Shown piece by piece: positions 9,195-19,640 of a stretch of DNA of 64,000 nt. Below the pieces are notes generated by a model that made no database searches, was not told the DNA's origin, and was given only the letters and a program-made list of their open reading frames with translations. The stretch spans positions 107,653,111 to 107,717,110 of the forward strand of contig CM061244.1 of assembly GCA_030848705.1 (NCBI GenBank). Direction: 5' to 3'. How positions within the stretch are numbered: position 1 is the first letter of the stretch; each line of letters begins with the position of its first letter. The stretch comes from Heracleum sosnowskyi (lineage: Eukaryota; Streptophyta; Magnoliopsida; Apiales; Apiaceae). The translations under genes and the position numbers were made by a program.

Positions 9195-12100
9195 ATGGCT
9201 GCTGAGTTTGTTGTTGAACGTTTTAATAATTACGTTGGCTATTTTGATCCCCTTAAGTGTTCTGTTGAACGTTTTAGGCCGTGGATTCGTTTTTTAAATG
9301 AACAATCAATTGTTAGCTTTGCTATCACTGCTTCTGTTGATTTAAAGATTGAACCCCTTCGTCTATTATGCTTAACTGCTGTTGTTGCTGAAGATATGCG
9401 ATCTTTCACTTTCACTATTTCTGATCGTCAGTACACAGTAACTAAGGAGCTCTTTTGTCAAGTGCTTCATTTTCCACTTGATAACTTTGTTAGATTCCCT
9501 ACTGATCCTGAGTTAGTTCAATTTTTCTCTAGTATTGATTACCAAGGGAATATTGTTCTTCCTCGGTTGAATAAGGGGAATCTAGCTTGTGAGTGGGATT
9601 TGTTCTTTGACTGTTTAGCTAAAGTTTTTAGTAATTCTACCAAAAACAACTTTCCAACCATCACTTCTCTACTACAAAACATTGCCTTTGCTGCTGTTTT
9701 TAACCTGAGGTTGGACATAGGAACTCTTGTGTGGGATCTCTTGATAAGGAGGATTTTCAATTACCCTAGAGATATTGAAACTGGAAAGAAAGTTAGATGC
9801 TTTTATTCTCGTTTCCTTTCTCTAGTGTTGAATCATGTTCTTTCTGATGAACATAAAACCCTTTTTCAAAACACTCCTTTTCAAGTCCCCGCACATACTA
9901 ATCCTCTCATTTATTCATCTTTGTCCACAAGCTCCAAGTCTGGAAGGAGACCCCTAGTTCCACAATCTTATCTGCGAGAGATTTTGCAACCACAGTTACC
10001 CTTACTCTTTATTGAACATCCAGTGGTTGGATCCTCGTCAGCAGGAACTTCAATGGCACCTCCTAACACCATGGCACTTCAGGTAATATATCCTCTCTCA
10101 ACTGCTCCACTAACCCAAGAGGTTCTTAGGATTGACCAAGGGATTGTAGAACCACAATCTCTGTCCACGGTCATACAGCCATACACAGAGTCACATCCTT
10201 TGACCGCTCCCCTGGAACACTCAGCTATAACAAGATCAAGTGAGCAAATTGAAGTAGAGTCTAATATGAGTGATCCCACAGCTCTGCCTCCACCACTAAA
10301 GAAGAGAAGAACACTACTTGAGGCATCTGTTAGCCAGTCTGTATCCTCCCAAAAGGATATAGATTCTCAAAAGGCCAATGAACAGTTACTAGAGACATCC
10401 TCTCAACAGGATGAATCTATTGAAATTCGCCATCAGGCCATGGCAATCTGTAAAGAGTCAAGCACTCTTCCATTACTCACAATGGGAGAAAACACTTCTG
10501 AAACATTAGTAGAGACTCTTGCACAGGACACTCTGAGAGGAGAGCACATAGGAATGCTTGATGAAACAGTGCCTACCATTGTCACGGTAGAAGAGCCTTC
10601 ACAGGCTTCAGAGGGAAAATCTGGTTCTTCGCCCCCAATAATAGAATCATTTTCTCCCCTCCCAGAGGGAACATCTCTGGCTCCCCTAAGGGATTCTTCA
10701 CTCGCAGTTTCAACTGGAGAAAGTGAAGGGCAACATGGTAAGTCTATATCTGAAGCAATTCAGTTTTCAATTTCTAATGAATATTTGGATTTTACCATGG
10801 ACTGGGATTCGCGAACTCCCATTGCACCACCAGTGACCTCTCAAGAAGGGGCTATGGTGATTTTTTCTGCAGGTACTTCAACTCCAACAATGGATAAACA
10901 GCTAGTGGTTAGTTCTGAGAGACAAACACAGAGCGATACACAAGCACGTGAGGTGAGTGAAACACCATCGAGAGAAATTGAGATGAGTGCACACAATGAC
11001 ACATACACTGCTTCATTATTGGCTCAAATAGCTGGTTTACAGAAACAACTTCAAGAGACCCAGGCTGAAAAGGAAATTCTCAAAGCACAAGTGGTTGAAC
11101 GATCTACTTCTTCCACCTCTGTAACTAATCAGCTGGGTTCCATTAGAGATGAATTGGAAGGAGTGAAGGTCACATTGGTCCCAAAGATGAATGCTATTCA
11201 AGAATCACAAGTGTTTATGGCTTCAGATATGTCAGAGCTCCTAGTTTCTAATGCTGAGATCAGGGAGGCTATCAAACAGATTCCTATGATTTCAACCAAA
11301 GTAGACTCCGTTCAAGATACTATTGATGAAAATCAGTACTACAATGATGAGAGGTTTACCAAGATTGAAGGAGGGATGCAACATCTGAACGAGGGCATGA
11401 AACATTTGTATAATATGATCAAGTTCACACATCAACCCACTGCTGAACAAAAGAAATTCTTTGAGGGTGATGATGATGAAGGGGACAATGGTGACAGGGA
11501 TGGTGAAGGAGAAAGAGAAGGTACAAAGGAGGATCCTAAAACTGATAAAGTTAAATCTTTAGAGGATTCCTCAACTAAGGGGGAGAATAAGGAGAAGGAG
11601 TTACAAGGAGGAGAAGCTGGAGGTTCTGGTTCTGCAAAGGACAAAGGGAAGCAGAAGTTAACTTTTTCTGATGCTGACTACTATCAAGGTGATGAGGGAG
11701 TATTTGATGATGTTGAATCTGAAGCCCCTGAAGATATCTTTGGTGAGGTAGAAGTTGAAGGAGAGGCTGACTATGCTGACTGGGAAGATGAACCTATAGT
11801 GGATCCTGCCTTTGAAGCTGAGTTGGTAAGGCAAAAGGCTGATTTGAAGAGGAGAGAGGAGGAAAATGCAAAAGTATCTGACATCATCTCCAAGCATATT
11901 GTCATTCAAAAAGCTGAGCAACAAGAAAAACAAAGACTTCACAATCTGAAGGTCAGTGATAGAAAGTTATATGTAAGGCTCAAGCAAGGAGTAGAATGGG
12001 ACAAAGCTAGAGAAATGTTTGCACATCAAGAAGGAATTAATAATGATGCAAAGTTTCTTGGGATGTTGGAAAGGTACAAACAGGTCAATCCAGACAACAC

Positions 12101-12695
12101 TGTATATATGAAAGCTCTTCATGCAGAGATTTCAAGGATAACAACTGGATTTGACAGAGTTAGAGAGGAGTTGAAGATATATGTTTACACTCATAATGAG
12201 GGAACGTTCTTGGTGTCTCTCAATCTTCTGGAAAGCAGAACCCTCTCTGAACTATGGGTCTTCATGTGCAAGGTAAAAAGAACTTCTCCATTAGCTGAGC
12301 TTCTGCATGATCAGTTAAGAGACTTTGCAATGAAGGCTAGTCCTCAAGTTGTGGATGTGCCTTATGAAGTGAAATTCTACAAAGGAAGGGCACTTCAAAC
12401 TTGTGGTATGGACCCCATCTCTTTGAAAGACTATCCTGCCAGGCATCTTGTCTACATGGAGAATATGTTGAGGACAACAGGGTTTGCTACACAAGAGAAG
12501 ACAGAAGTTGCTGATTTGATTCAAGACTATTGCATTGCCAATATAAAGAGATATCAACAAATGAAGAATAGGCTGAAGAAAGTCACAGCTCAACCTGTCA
12601 GACCTAGTGGCATTACTTCTGAATCTGATCGTATTCTGGACAAGGATTTGCTTGAAGCACTTGAAGAAGGAGAGATGATGGAGTCTGAAATTTGA
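9195..12695 (+). CDS. Element B additional ORF (1166 aa), function unknown
   Basis: A long intact ORF downstream of pol and before the 3' LTR, where Sireviruses carry an extra or 'env-like' ORF. I do not recognise a biochemical domain. Residues about 1-240 form a folded-looking region rich in hydrophobics that resembles the N-terminus of the element A aORF (shared pattern from a hydrophobic helix through 'SIDY' to 'RFLSLVLNHV', versus 'SINY' and 'RFLMMLANHV'). A low-complexity Ser/Thr/Pro-rich middle follows. Next come a predicted coiled coil near 610-640 (LLAQIAGLQKQLQETQAEKE), an acidic/Lys-rich tract near 755-815, and a conserved-looking helical C-terminus. No signal peptide and no clear membrane helix argue against a true envelope. 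Its own TATA box and motif array lie upstream. Confidence 0.75.
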   Translation: MAAEFVVERFNNYVGYFDPLKCSVERFRPWIRFLNEQSIVSFAITASVDLKIEPLRLLCLTAVVAEDMRSFTFTISDRQYTVTKELFCQVLHFPLDNFVRFPTDPELVQFFSSIDYQGNIVLPRLNKGNLACEWDLFFDCLAKVFSNSTKNNFPTITSLLQNIAFAAVFNLRLDIGTLVWDLLIRRIFNYPRDIETGKKVRCFYSRFLSLVLNHVLSDEHKTLFQNTPFQVPAHTNPLIYSSLSTSSKSGRRPLVPQSYLREILQPQLPLLFIEHPVVGSSSAGTSMAPPNTMALQVIYPLSTAPLTQEVLRIDQGIVEPQSLSTVIQPYTESHPLTAPLEHSAITRSSEQIEVESNMSDPTALPPPLKKRRTLLEASVSQSVSSQKDIDSQKANEQLLETSSQQDESIEIRHQAMAICKESSTLPLLTMGENTSETLVETLAQDTLRGEHIGMLDETVPTIVTVEEPSQASEGKSGSSPPIIESFSPLPEGTSLAPLRDSSLAVSTGESEGQHGKSISEAIQFSISNEYLDFTMDWDSRTPIAPPVTSQEGAMVIFSAGTSTPTMDKQLVVSSERQTQSDTQAREVSETPSREIEMSAHNDTYTASLLAQIAGLQKQLQETQAEKEILKAQVVERSTSSTSVTNQLGSIRDELEGVKVTLVPKMNAIQESQVFMASDMSELLVSNAEIREAIKQIPMISTKVDSVQDTIDENQYYNDERFTKIEGGMQHLNEGMKHLYNMIKFTHQPTAEQKKFFEGDDDEGDNGDRDGEGEREGTKEDPKTDKVKSLEDSSTKGENKEKELQGGEAGGSGSAKDKGKQKLTFSDADYYQGDEGVFDDVESEAPEDIFGEVEVEGEADYADWEDEPIVDPAFEAELVRQKADLKRREEENAKVSDIISKHIVIQKAEQQEKQRLHNLKVSDRKLYVRLKQGVEWDKAREMFAHQEGINNDAKFLGMLERYKQVNPDNTVYMKALHAEISRITTGFDRVREELKIYVYTHNEGTFLVSLNLLESRTLSELWVFMCKVKRTSPLAELLHDQLRDFAMKASPQVVDVPYEVKFYKGRALQTCGMDPISLKDYPARHLVYMENMLRTTGFATQEKTEVADLIQDYCIANIKRYQQMKNRLKKVTAQPVRPSGITSESDRILDKDLLEALEEGEMMESEI

Positions 12696-12945
12696 AGAAG
12701 CTCTAGTCTGTAAATGTTATATGTATAGAGCTTAGGTATTTCAAGATAGGATCAATGTAAACATATGTTCAGTCTAAAGGAACATCTATCTTGTATTTAT
12801 CTTTAATGTTTGAATCTGGAAAATGTTAAATGAAATCCAGAACTTTTCTTGTTATTTACTTGGCTCTTAAAAGTCATTTCTATTTCTTGTTTAAGTTAGT
12901 TGAGTTATCCTCTAGGTATTTGATTGTTATTCTCTAACAAACAAA

Positions 12946-12956
12946 TAGGGGGAGAT
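12946..12956 (+). other. Polypurine tract of element B
   Basis: AATAGGGGGAGAT abuts the 3' LTR start. It is the expected plus-strand primer site, and the same GGGGGAGAT core precedes the 3' LTRs of A (24267-24275) and C (28856-28864). Confidence 0.85.
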
Positions 12957-14375
12957 TGAAAGGCATATGTTTAGGCCTATTAATATTCCGAGGAAACAAC
13001 TTAATTTAAACAAGTATGTAATAAGTAAATAATAAGTTAATATGTCACAGGAATCTCAGATAGTCTTATCTGTCAAGAGAATGAGAAATTAAAGTCATCT
13101 ACAGACTTGAAGTTATTCTACATTGAAAGAAGTTCAATTTATTGTTCAAGCCTCAGTGAAGTATTCAAGTTAGTGGATTTACTACAGTGACAGAGATTTC
13201 CAGATGGTGACGGAAGAAGTACAGGATCAGAGTTTTGTCAAAGCTCAAGTAAAGAAGCCACAGCTTTAAATGTTTTAAAGATGAAGAATTATCATTGAAG
13301 TCAGTTATTCATGAAACCAGACAGTGCATGGAATGACGACATCAATCAGTGGAATTCAATCATCTATATTCAGTGGTTTTCAGAAGAGGGAAGAATGCTA
13401 GTGTTTAAAGATATCTTATTTGATTTATTAATTTAATTTAATTAATAAATTAATTCTATCAGAATTAATTTATTTATTAAATTAATTAGGTTAGTAGTTT
13501 AAATTATTTATTAACTTAATTCTATTTTAAGAGAATTAATTTAATCTATAATTTAATCTAACTAATTTAAATTAAAAGGATTTTCTGAAATATGTACTAG
13601 TATGACCTGCTTTATTAATTCTAATAAACTCGGTATGACCTTGATGAGAAAGCTCGGTATGACCTATCTCTTTAGGTTCTACCGAATTATTCATTAGGTC
13701 ATATTGAGTCAATTCACAGGTCATACTAAGTATTTTGCTTCAGGTCATACAAAGTGCTTTTTAGGTTCTACCGAGAGTTGGTGGTTTGGCTTAGGTCATA
13801 CCGGACGTTTTGAGCTAGGTCATACTGACCATACCAGGTTCTACCGAAGTCTGTTTCAGGTCATACTAGGCTTATTTGGTTTAGTATTAATTGGAAGCAG
13901 AAGAGAAAAGGCAAAGCAGTTGTTGAATTGAAAAGACACAGAAGCATTTACTGAAGAACAAAAGCTCAAGCATTTAATCTTACATCTCTTCAAGAAATTA
14001 ATTCTAGTTTGTATTGTTAAATCCAAACCACTAGAATTTGATTACTTGTATTGCTTTGACTATCTAGCGGATTTTTATCCCTAGAACGAATCTTAAATTA
14101 TCAAATCTTGTTAAATCATTTTATTACAAATATAGATAAATTCATGTCGAATTTATTCTAGATTTGTTTTAATTTATTTAAGATTCAATCTTGTACTCAG
14201 TATCATTTGTAACACCCTTCAAGTTTAATATAAGTTATATTTAACTTGAATCTTGTTTCATTTTTATTCCGCATCAATTTGTTCCTAAACAGTTAAATCA
14301 TTTAAAGAACAAATTTCGAGAAAACGGTATAGTTTGTATTCAACCCCCCTTCTACAAACTTATCAGGACCTAACA
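12957..14375 (+). repeat. 3' LTR of element B (1419 bp)
   Basis: Same length as the 5' LTR with two observed substitutions and no indel. It starts TGAAAGG, ends CCTAACA and is followed by the CTTTG duplication. Confidence 0.95.
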
Positions 14376-14380
14376 CTTTG

Positions 14381-15750
14381 AACTTCTCAAGCAAAAGGAA
14401 AAGGCTTTCATGACTCAGGAGTATGATTGGGCTGGTAATGGTGAAGATTCTGATGATGATGTTGAATATGTCAACTTGGCTCTTATGGCTAACAATCATG
14501 AGCAGGAAGCAAGCTCCTCAAGCAACCAGGTAACAATTACTAATCTTTCTGAGCTTTCTAAAGAGGAATGCGATAGTGCAGTAAATGAAATGTCTACTGT
14601 ATTATATAATTTGCGTGTTACTCTTAAATCACTTACCAAAGAGAATTCAAGAATTAAAGAGACTAATTTGCTCTTAAGTGATAGGAATGCAATGTTAGAA
14701 GCACAGCTCATTGAATTTGAGAAAATGAGATGTGTTAGTAGGGATGCTAAGAAGGAACTTAAGAACGTGTTACAAAGGGAAGAAATTCTTAAGACACAAC
14801 TAGAAATAGAACAGAGTGTGATTGCTAAATGGAAAGATGCCAGGAATGTGGCTACCAACATCATTAATGTTCAAGGTATGGAATCTTTCTATGAACAATC
14901 ATGGAAAAAGAACAAAGAGAAACTAGGGTATGTTTGTGAAACCTTAGAATCAGAAACAGAGTCAACAAACAACAATGATCATGTGTTGGAGGTTGATATG
15001 TCAACGAAATGCAATGTTTCGTTGACACATGAACCATCAACCGATCAGACTGTTTCGTTGACAGACAAAAGAAAAGAGGAACTCACTAGACTTAATAATA
15101 AGTATGGTCCTGTCACCAAGAACTTTGTTCAAGGTGAGTCTAGTAAATCAAAGAAAGTTGAGAAGCCTGTGGAGAGAGCTAATGTAGGTCACTTGTCCAA
15201 CAAGCAATTGAAAGATAAGTTAGAGAATGTTCAAATTGAGGCTAAGGGAAATAAAAGGAATAACAGGAATGGCAAAGTAGGAATTAACAAACACAACAAT
15301 TACACACCTGATAAATATGCTCCTAGAAAGACATGTGTCAATTGTGGAAGTGTTAGTCATTTATCTACTAACTGCAAATCTGTTAAGAAGACTGTTAATA
15401 TGAAAATTCCCAAGCCTGCAATGAATAATCTTATGCCTACAATGCCTGTTATGCCTAACATGTTTGCTCCATGTGCACAATTTCAGAATCCATATGCTAA
15501 CATATCATTTGTACCTAATCCATACATGAATATGTTTAGTATGCCACAAATGCCATGGAATATGAATAATATGTGTGTTCCTTCAAATATGCATGCTGTA
15601 AATGAAAATGTGAGCAACAATCAGAAATCAACACCAAGAGTAAAAGTTGATTTAAATCAATCTGAGCCCAAGGTGAAAAATGATATAAAAGGAAAAGCAA
15701 AGGCTAACAAAACAGGACCCAAGGAAACTTGGGTACCAAAATCAACTTGA
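14381..15750 (+). CDS. gag: Element A gag, 3' part
   Basis: Continuation of the gag begun at 181. The phase is exactly preserved across the insertion of B, and the first ATG in this part is 14410. It carries an acidic start, a long coiled-coil-like region (about 14540-14900), and a second CCHC-like zinc knuckle (CVNCGSVSHLSTNC, near 15333-15374). A Met/Pro/Asn-rich tail ends WVPKST. Two copies of the family motif TTTCGTTGACA and one TCAACGAAA lie in codons at 15001-15065. It overlaps the -1 frame of pol. No start directs its translation now that B separates it from the 5' part. Confidence 0.85.
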
Positions 15751-18700
15751 TTTGGTTTCATTGTGTGCAGGGAGACAAAAGGAATCTTTGGTACTTGGAT
15801 AGTGGTTGTTCAAGACACATGACTGGTGATTCTACCCTGCTCACAGAGTTTCAGGAAAGAGCTGGCCCTTGTATTGCTTTTGGAGATGACAGCAAAGGCT
15901 ACACAAAGGGATATGGCTTGATTTCAAAAGAGAATGTCATCATAGATGAGGTTGCATTGGTGGATGGTCTTAAGCACAATTTGCTTAGTATCAGTCAACT
16001 TTGTGACAAAGGATTTTTAGTTACTTTTTCTAAAGAAGCCTGTGTTGTTTCTAAAGGAGGAAACAACAATGTGGTAATGACTGGATTCAGAAGAGGGAAT
16101 GTGTACATTGCTGACTTTAGTAGCACAAGTCCAGACACCATCACTTGCCTTTTCAGCAAAGCAAGCAAGGATGAAAGTTGGCTATGGCACAAGAAATTAT
16201 CTCATCTGAATTTCAAGGTTATGAATGATTTGGTAAGGAAGGATCTTGCTAGAGGAATTCCACAGGTGGAGTTTTCCAAGGATGGTTTGTGTGATGCCTG
16301 TCAAAAAGGGAAACAAAAGAAGGCATCATTCAAAAGCAAGACAGAGTCATCAATTGTCCATCAGCTTGAGTTACTTCATATGGATCTGTTTGGCCCTGTA
16401 AATGTCATGTCTATTTCAAAGAAGAAATATTGTCTTGTGATTGTTGATGATTTTTCTAGATTTACTTGGACCTTCTTTTTACATTCTAAAGATGAGGCAA
16501 GTGAAATCATTATCAATCACATCAAGATGGTAAACAATCATCCTGACTTGAAAGTAAGAAGGATCAGGAGTGACAATGGGACAGAATTCAAGAATTCAAG
16601 CATGAAGATGTTCTGTGAAGAAAATGGTATTATGCATGAGTTTTCAGCAGCAAGGACACCACAACAAAATGGTGTAGTTGAAAGGAAAAACAGAACACTT
16701 ATTGAAGCTGCCAGGACAATGCTAGATGAATCAAAGTTACCAACTTATTTTTGGGCTGAGGCAGTTAACACAGCTTGCTTCACTCAGAATATTTCTTTGA
16801 TTAATCAGGCCAAGGGAATGACCCCTTATCAACTACTCAAAAGAAAGAAGCCACTATTGGATTTTCTTCATGTCTTTGGATGCAAGTGCTTTGTTCTGAG
16901 AAATCAAGCTGAGCATTTGGGGAAATTTGAAGCAAAGGCAGATGAAGCAATATTTGTGGGATATGCAGCAGGGAAAGCTTACAGAGTCTATAATCTCAGA
17001 ACCAACATTGTTATGGAATCTGTACATGTTGTTTTTGATGATCTCAAAATTCAAGGTCTCTGTGATGAAGGTTTCCATGAAAGTCTCTCTTTTGAGAATG
17101 AGGAAGGAGATCGAATGAATCATGTTAAGACTACTGAGAAACAGCCTAAAGTTGTTGTATCTAGCACAGATGAGAGCAGCAGTGAAGATGAAATTGATGC
17201 ATTAAGATTGAAAAGAATAGCTGCTAGTAGACCAAATGATCATTTCGTTGACAGTCAAGATGGTGGTTTCGTTGACAGTCAAAATGAGCGTTTCGTTGAC
17301 AGCCAAAACAGTCATACCGTTGAAGGTCATAGAAATGTCTCAAGAAGTGATCATTTAGGGACAACAAACTCAGGGGGAGTTTCTCAAGGACAAATATCCA
17401 ATCAAGGCAATCATGATCATGAAGCTACCTTGTCTAGAGCAAATCTACCTCCCTCAAGAAAATGGACTAAAGATCATCCCTTTGAACTTATTATAGGTGA
17501 TGTTTCTTCAAAAGTCCAAACTAGAAGAGCAACTCAAGAAGAATGTCTATATAGCAGCTTTCTGTCTCAAGATGAGCCAAAGAAAGTTGAGGATGCACTT
17601 CTAGATCCAGATTGGGTTTTGGCTATGCAAGAAGAGCTAAACCAATTTGAAAGGAACAATGTTTGGAAGCTGGTGCCCAAGCCTAAGGACAGGAGTGTAA
17701 TAGGCACAAAATGGGTGTTCAGAAACAAGATGGATGAAAATGGCATAGTCACAAGGAACAAAGCAAGACTAGTTGCAAAAGGCTACTCACAGGAAGAAGG
17801 AATTGATTTTGATGAAACATTTGCTCATGTTGCAAGACTAGAAGCAATAAGGATTTTCCTAGCCTATGCAGCCCATGCCAATTTCAAAGTCTATCAAATG
17901 GATGTGAAAAGTGCTTTTCTGAATGGGGAATTGGAAGAGGAGGTCTATGTAAATCAACCTCCTGGTTTTGAAGATGATGATTTTCCAGAATATGTATACT
18001 TCCTCCTCAAAGCACTCTATGGTTTGAAACAAGCACCGAGAGCCTGGTATGACACACTCTCACAGTTTCTTCTTGAGAATCACTTCACTAGAGGTACTGT
18101 AGATAAAACTCTTTTTCACAGGATTGTGAATGGCTCTACTATACTTGTTCAAATTTATGTAGATGACATAATCTTTGGGTCTACAGATGTGAAACTTTGT
18201 CAAAAGTTTGCCAAGCTTATGCAAAGTAAATATGAAATGAGCATGATGGGAGAATTAACTTACTTTCTTGGTCTTCAAGTGAAGCAAGTTAATGAAGGCA
18301 TTTTCATTAGTCAAACAAAATATATTCATGATTTATTAAAGAAATTTAACTTAATGGAATGCTCTCCTGCCAAAACTCCCATGCCCACAGCCACCAAACT
18401 TGAATTGAATACTAAGGAAAAATCTGTGGACATTTCAAGTTACAGAGGCATGGTAGGCTCACTTTTGTATTTAACAGCTAGTAGACCTGATATTATGTTT
18501 GCTACATGTCTATGTGCTAGATTTCAGGCTGATCCTAGGGAATCCCATTTAGTTGCTATTAAAAGGATTTTCAGATATCTCAAGGGAACACCAAACCTTG
18601 GCATTTGGTATCCTAGAGAATCTGGTTTTGAACTAATTGGTTATTCAGATGCAGATTATGCAGGATGTAAAATTGACAGGAAAAGCACAACAGGCACCTG

Positions 18701-19100
18701 TCAATTCTTAGGAAACAAGCTTGTGTCATGGTTCAGCAAGAAACAAAACTCAGTTTCCACCTCCACAGCTGAGGCTGAGTATATTGCAGCTGGAAGTTGT
18801 TGTGCACAGATTTTATGGATGAAAAATCAATTACTTGATTATGGATTAAGAGTTGAGAAAATTCCTATTTTCTGTGACAACACTAGTGCCATTGCCATTA
18901 CTGAGAATCCAGTGCAGCATTCAAGAACCAAGCACATTGACATCAAGTACCATTTCATTAGAGAACATGTTATGAATGGTACTGTGGAGTTACATTTTGT
19001 TCCAAGTGAACAACAACTTGCAGACATCTTTACCAAGCCACTTGATGAATCAACATTCTCAAGATTAGTAAGTGAGCTAGGTATGCTAAATTTCTCTTAA
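15729..19100 (+). CDS. pol: Element A Pol polyprotein (~1120 aa)
   Basis: Copia pol in the -1 frame relative to gag, open throughout. In order: protease (WYLDSGCSRHM); GAG-pre-integrase (WLWHKKLSHLNF ... CDACQKGK); integrase (HMDLFGP, RSDNGTEF, GVVERKNRT); reverse transcriptase with YQMDVKSAFLNG and YVDDIIFGS (codons near 18157-18183); RNase H (YSDADYAG, STAEAEY). One usually conserved proline before VARLEA is His here. Codons at 17245-17330 contain four tandem-like copies of the family motif (three TTTCGTTGACA and one CCGTTGA), encoding repeated FVDSQ in the linker between integrase and reverse transcriptase. Confidence 0.95.
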   Translation: MGTKINLIWFHCVQGDKRNLWYLDSGCSRHMTGDSTLLTEFQERAGPCIAFGDDSKGYTKGYGLISKENVIIDEVALVDGLKHNLLSISQLCDKGFLVTFSKEACVVSKGGNNNVVMTGFRRGNVYIADFSSTSPDTITCLFSKASKDESWLWHKKLSHLNFKVMNDLVRKDLARGIPQVEFSKDGLCDACQKGKQKKASFKSKTESSIVHQLELLHMDLFGPVNVMSISKKKYCLVIVDDFSRFTWTFFLHSKDEASEIIINHIKMVNNHPDLKVRRIRSDNGTEFKNSSMKMFCEENGIMHEFSAARTPQQNGVVERKNRTLIEAARTMLDESKLPTYFWAEAVNTACFTQNISLINQAKGMTPYQLLKRKKPLLDFLHVFGCKCFVLRNQAEHLGKFEAKADEAIFVGYAAGKAYRVYNLRTNIVMESVHVVFDDLKIQGLCDEGFHESLSFENEEGDRMNHVKTTEKQPKVVVSSTDESSSEDEIDALRLKRIAASRPNDHFVDSQDGGFVDSQNERFVDSQNSHTVEGHRNVSRSDHLGTTNSGGVSQGQISNQGNHDHEATLSRANLPPSRKWTKDHPFELIIGDVSSKVQTRRATQEECLYSSFLSQDEPKKVEDALLDPDWVLAMQEELNQFERNNVWKLVPKPKDRSVIGTKWVFRNKMDENGIVTRNKARLVAKGYSQEEGIDFDETFAHVARLEAIRIFLAYAAHANFKVYQMDVKSAFLNGELEEEVYVNQPPGFEDDDFPEYVYFLLKALYGLKQAPRAWYDTLSQFLLENHFTRGTVDKTLFHRIVNGSTILVQIYVDDIIFGSTDVKLCQKFAKLMQSKYEMSMMGELTYFLGLQVKQVNEGIFISQTKYIHDLLKKFNLMECSPAKTPMPTATKLELNTKEKSVDISSYRGMVGSLLYLTASRPDIMFATCLCARFQADPRESHLVAIKRIFRYLKGTPNLGIWYPRESGFELIGYSDADYAGCKIDRKSTTGTCQFLGNKLVSWFSKKQNSVSTSTAEAEYIAAGSCCAQILWMKNQLLDYGLRVEKIPIFCDNTSAIAITENPVQHSRTKHIDIKYHFIREHVMNGTVELHFVPSEQQLADIFTKPLDESTFSRLVSELGMLNFS

Positions 19101-19204
19101 TTATTTTTTGAGATATTTGCAAGTCATAATGCAGCCAGAAATTTGCTATGATTTTCTGTGATTTAATTTTCTCAGGAAAAAGTAAAATTTTGTCTAAGTC
19201 AAAA

Positions 19205-19426
19205 TAACTATGCCAACGAAACAAACCATTTCGTTGACAATCTTAGCATTTTTCTGGGTGTTTCGTTGATAGCTCTTTTATGTCAACGAAACACAGCTGT
19301 ATCAACGAAACAGACGGGACTTTAAACGCCCAATTCTGATTCGTTGATTTAGCGCTCTTAATCTGAACCGTTGAAAACTGACACGTCTTTTACCACGATC
19401 TATGCATACATCCCTGTAAGTATAAA
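19205..19426 (+). promoter_or_regulatory. Motif array and TATA box between pol and aORF in element A
   Basis: Six or more copies of CAACGAAAC or TTTCGTTGA in both orientations lie between 19212 and about 19375, two of them facing each other (19214 and 19229). TATAAATCA follows at 19421, 220 bp upstream of the aORF ATG at 19641. The layout parallels element B although the motif sequence is unrelated. I infer an internal promoter. Confidence 0.6.
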
Positions 19427-19640
19427 TCATGGTAATACTTTAAGAGTAACGGTTATATTTTTAAGCCAATCCAGTAATTTACTTTTATTATTGGACTCAT
19501 TTTCTGAGAATTTTTGGGGGAGTATTTAAGAAATTCTATTTTCTTTAATTCTTTTTTACCTTCTCTCAAAAATTCCAAAGGCTTTTCTCTCTCTTTCTCT
19601 CTAACAAGCAACTCAGTTCGAAGTTTTATCTCACTCAACA

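Larger units (their letters stand above)
1283..14375 (+). mobile_element. Intact copia (Sirevirus-type) retrotransposon B, 13,093 bp
   Basis: B is complete: two LTRs of exactly 1419 bp (1283-2701 and 12957-14375), a 5-bp CTTTG duplication, primer site, gag, pol in the -1 frame, spacer, aORF and polypurine tract. Reading the two LTRs side by side I find two mismatches (1656 C versus 13330 G; 2163 T versus 13837 G), so the insertion is recent. All ORFs are open and all pol catalytic motifs are present, so it may be an autonomous copy. It has disrupted the gag gene of element A. Confidence 0.96.

Noticed and set aside
9195..12695. Calling the aORFs envelope proteins
   Set aside because: No signal peptide, transmembrane anchor or glycosylated ectodomain pattern is visible in A, B or C.
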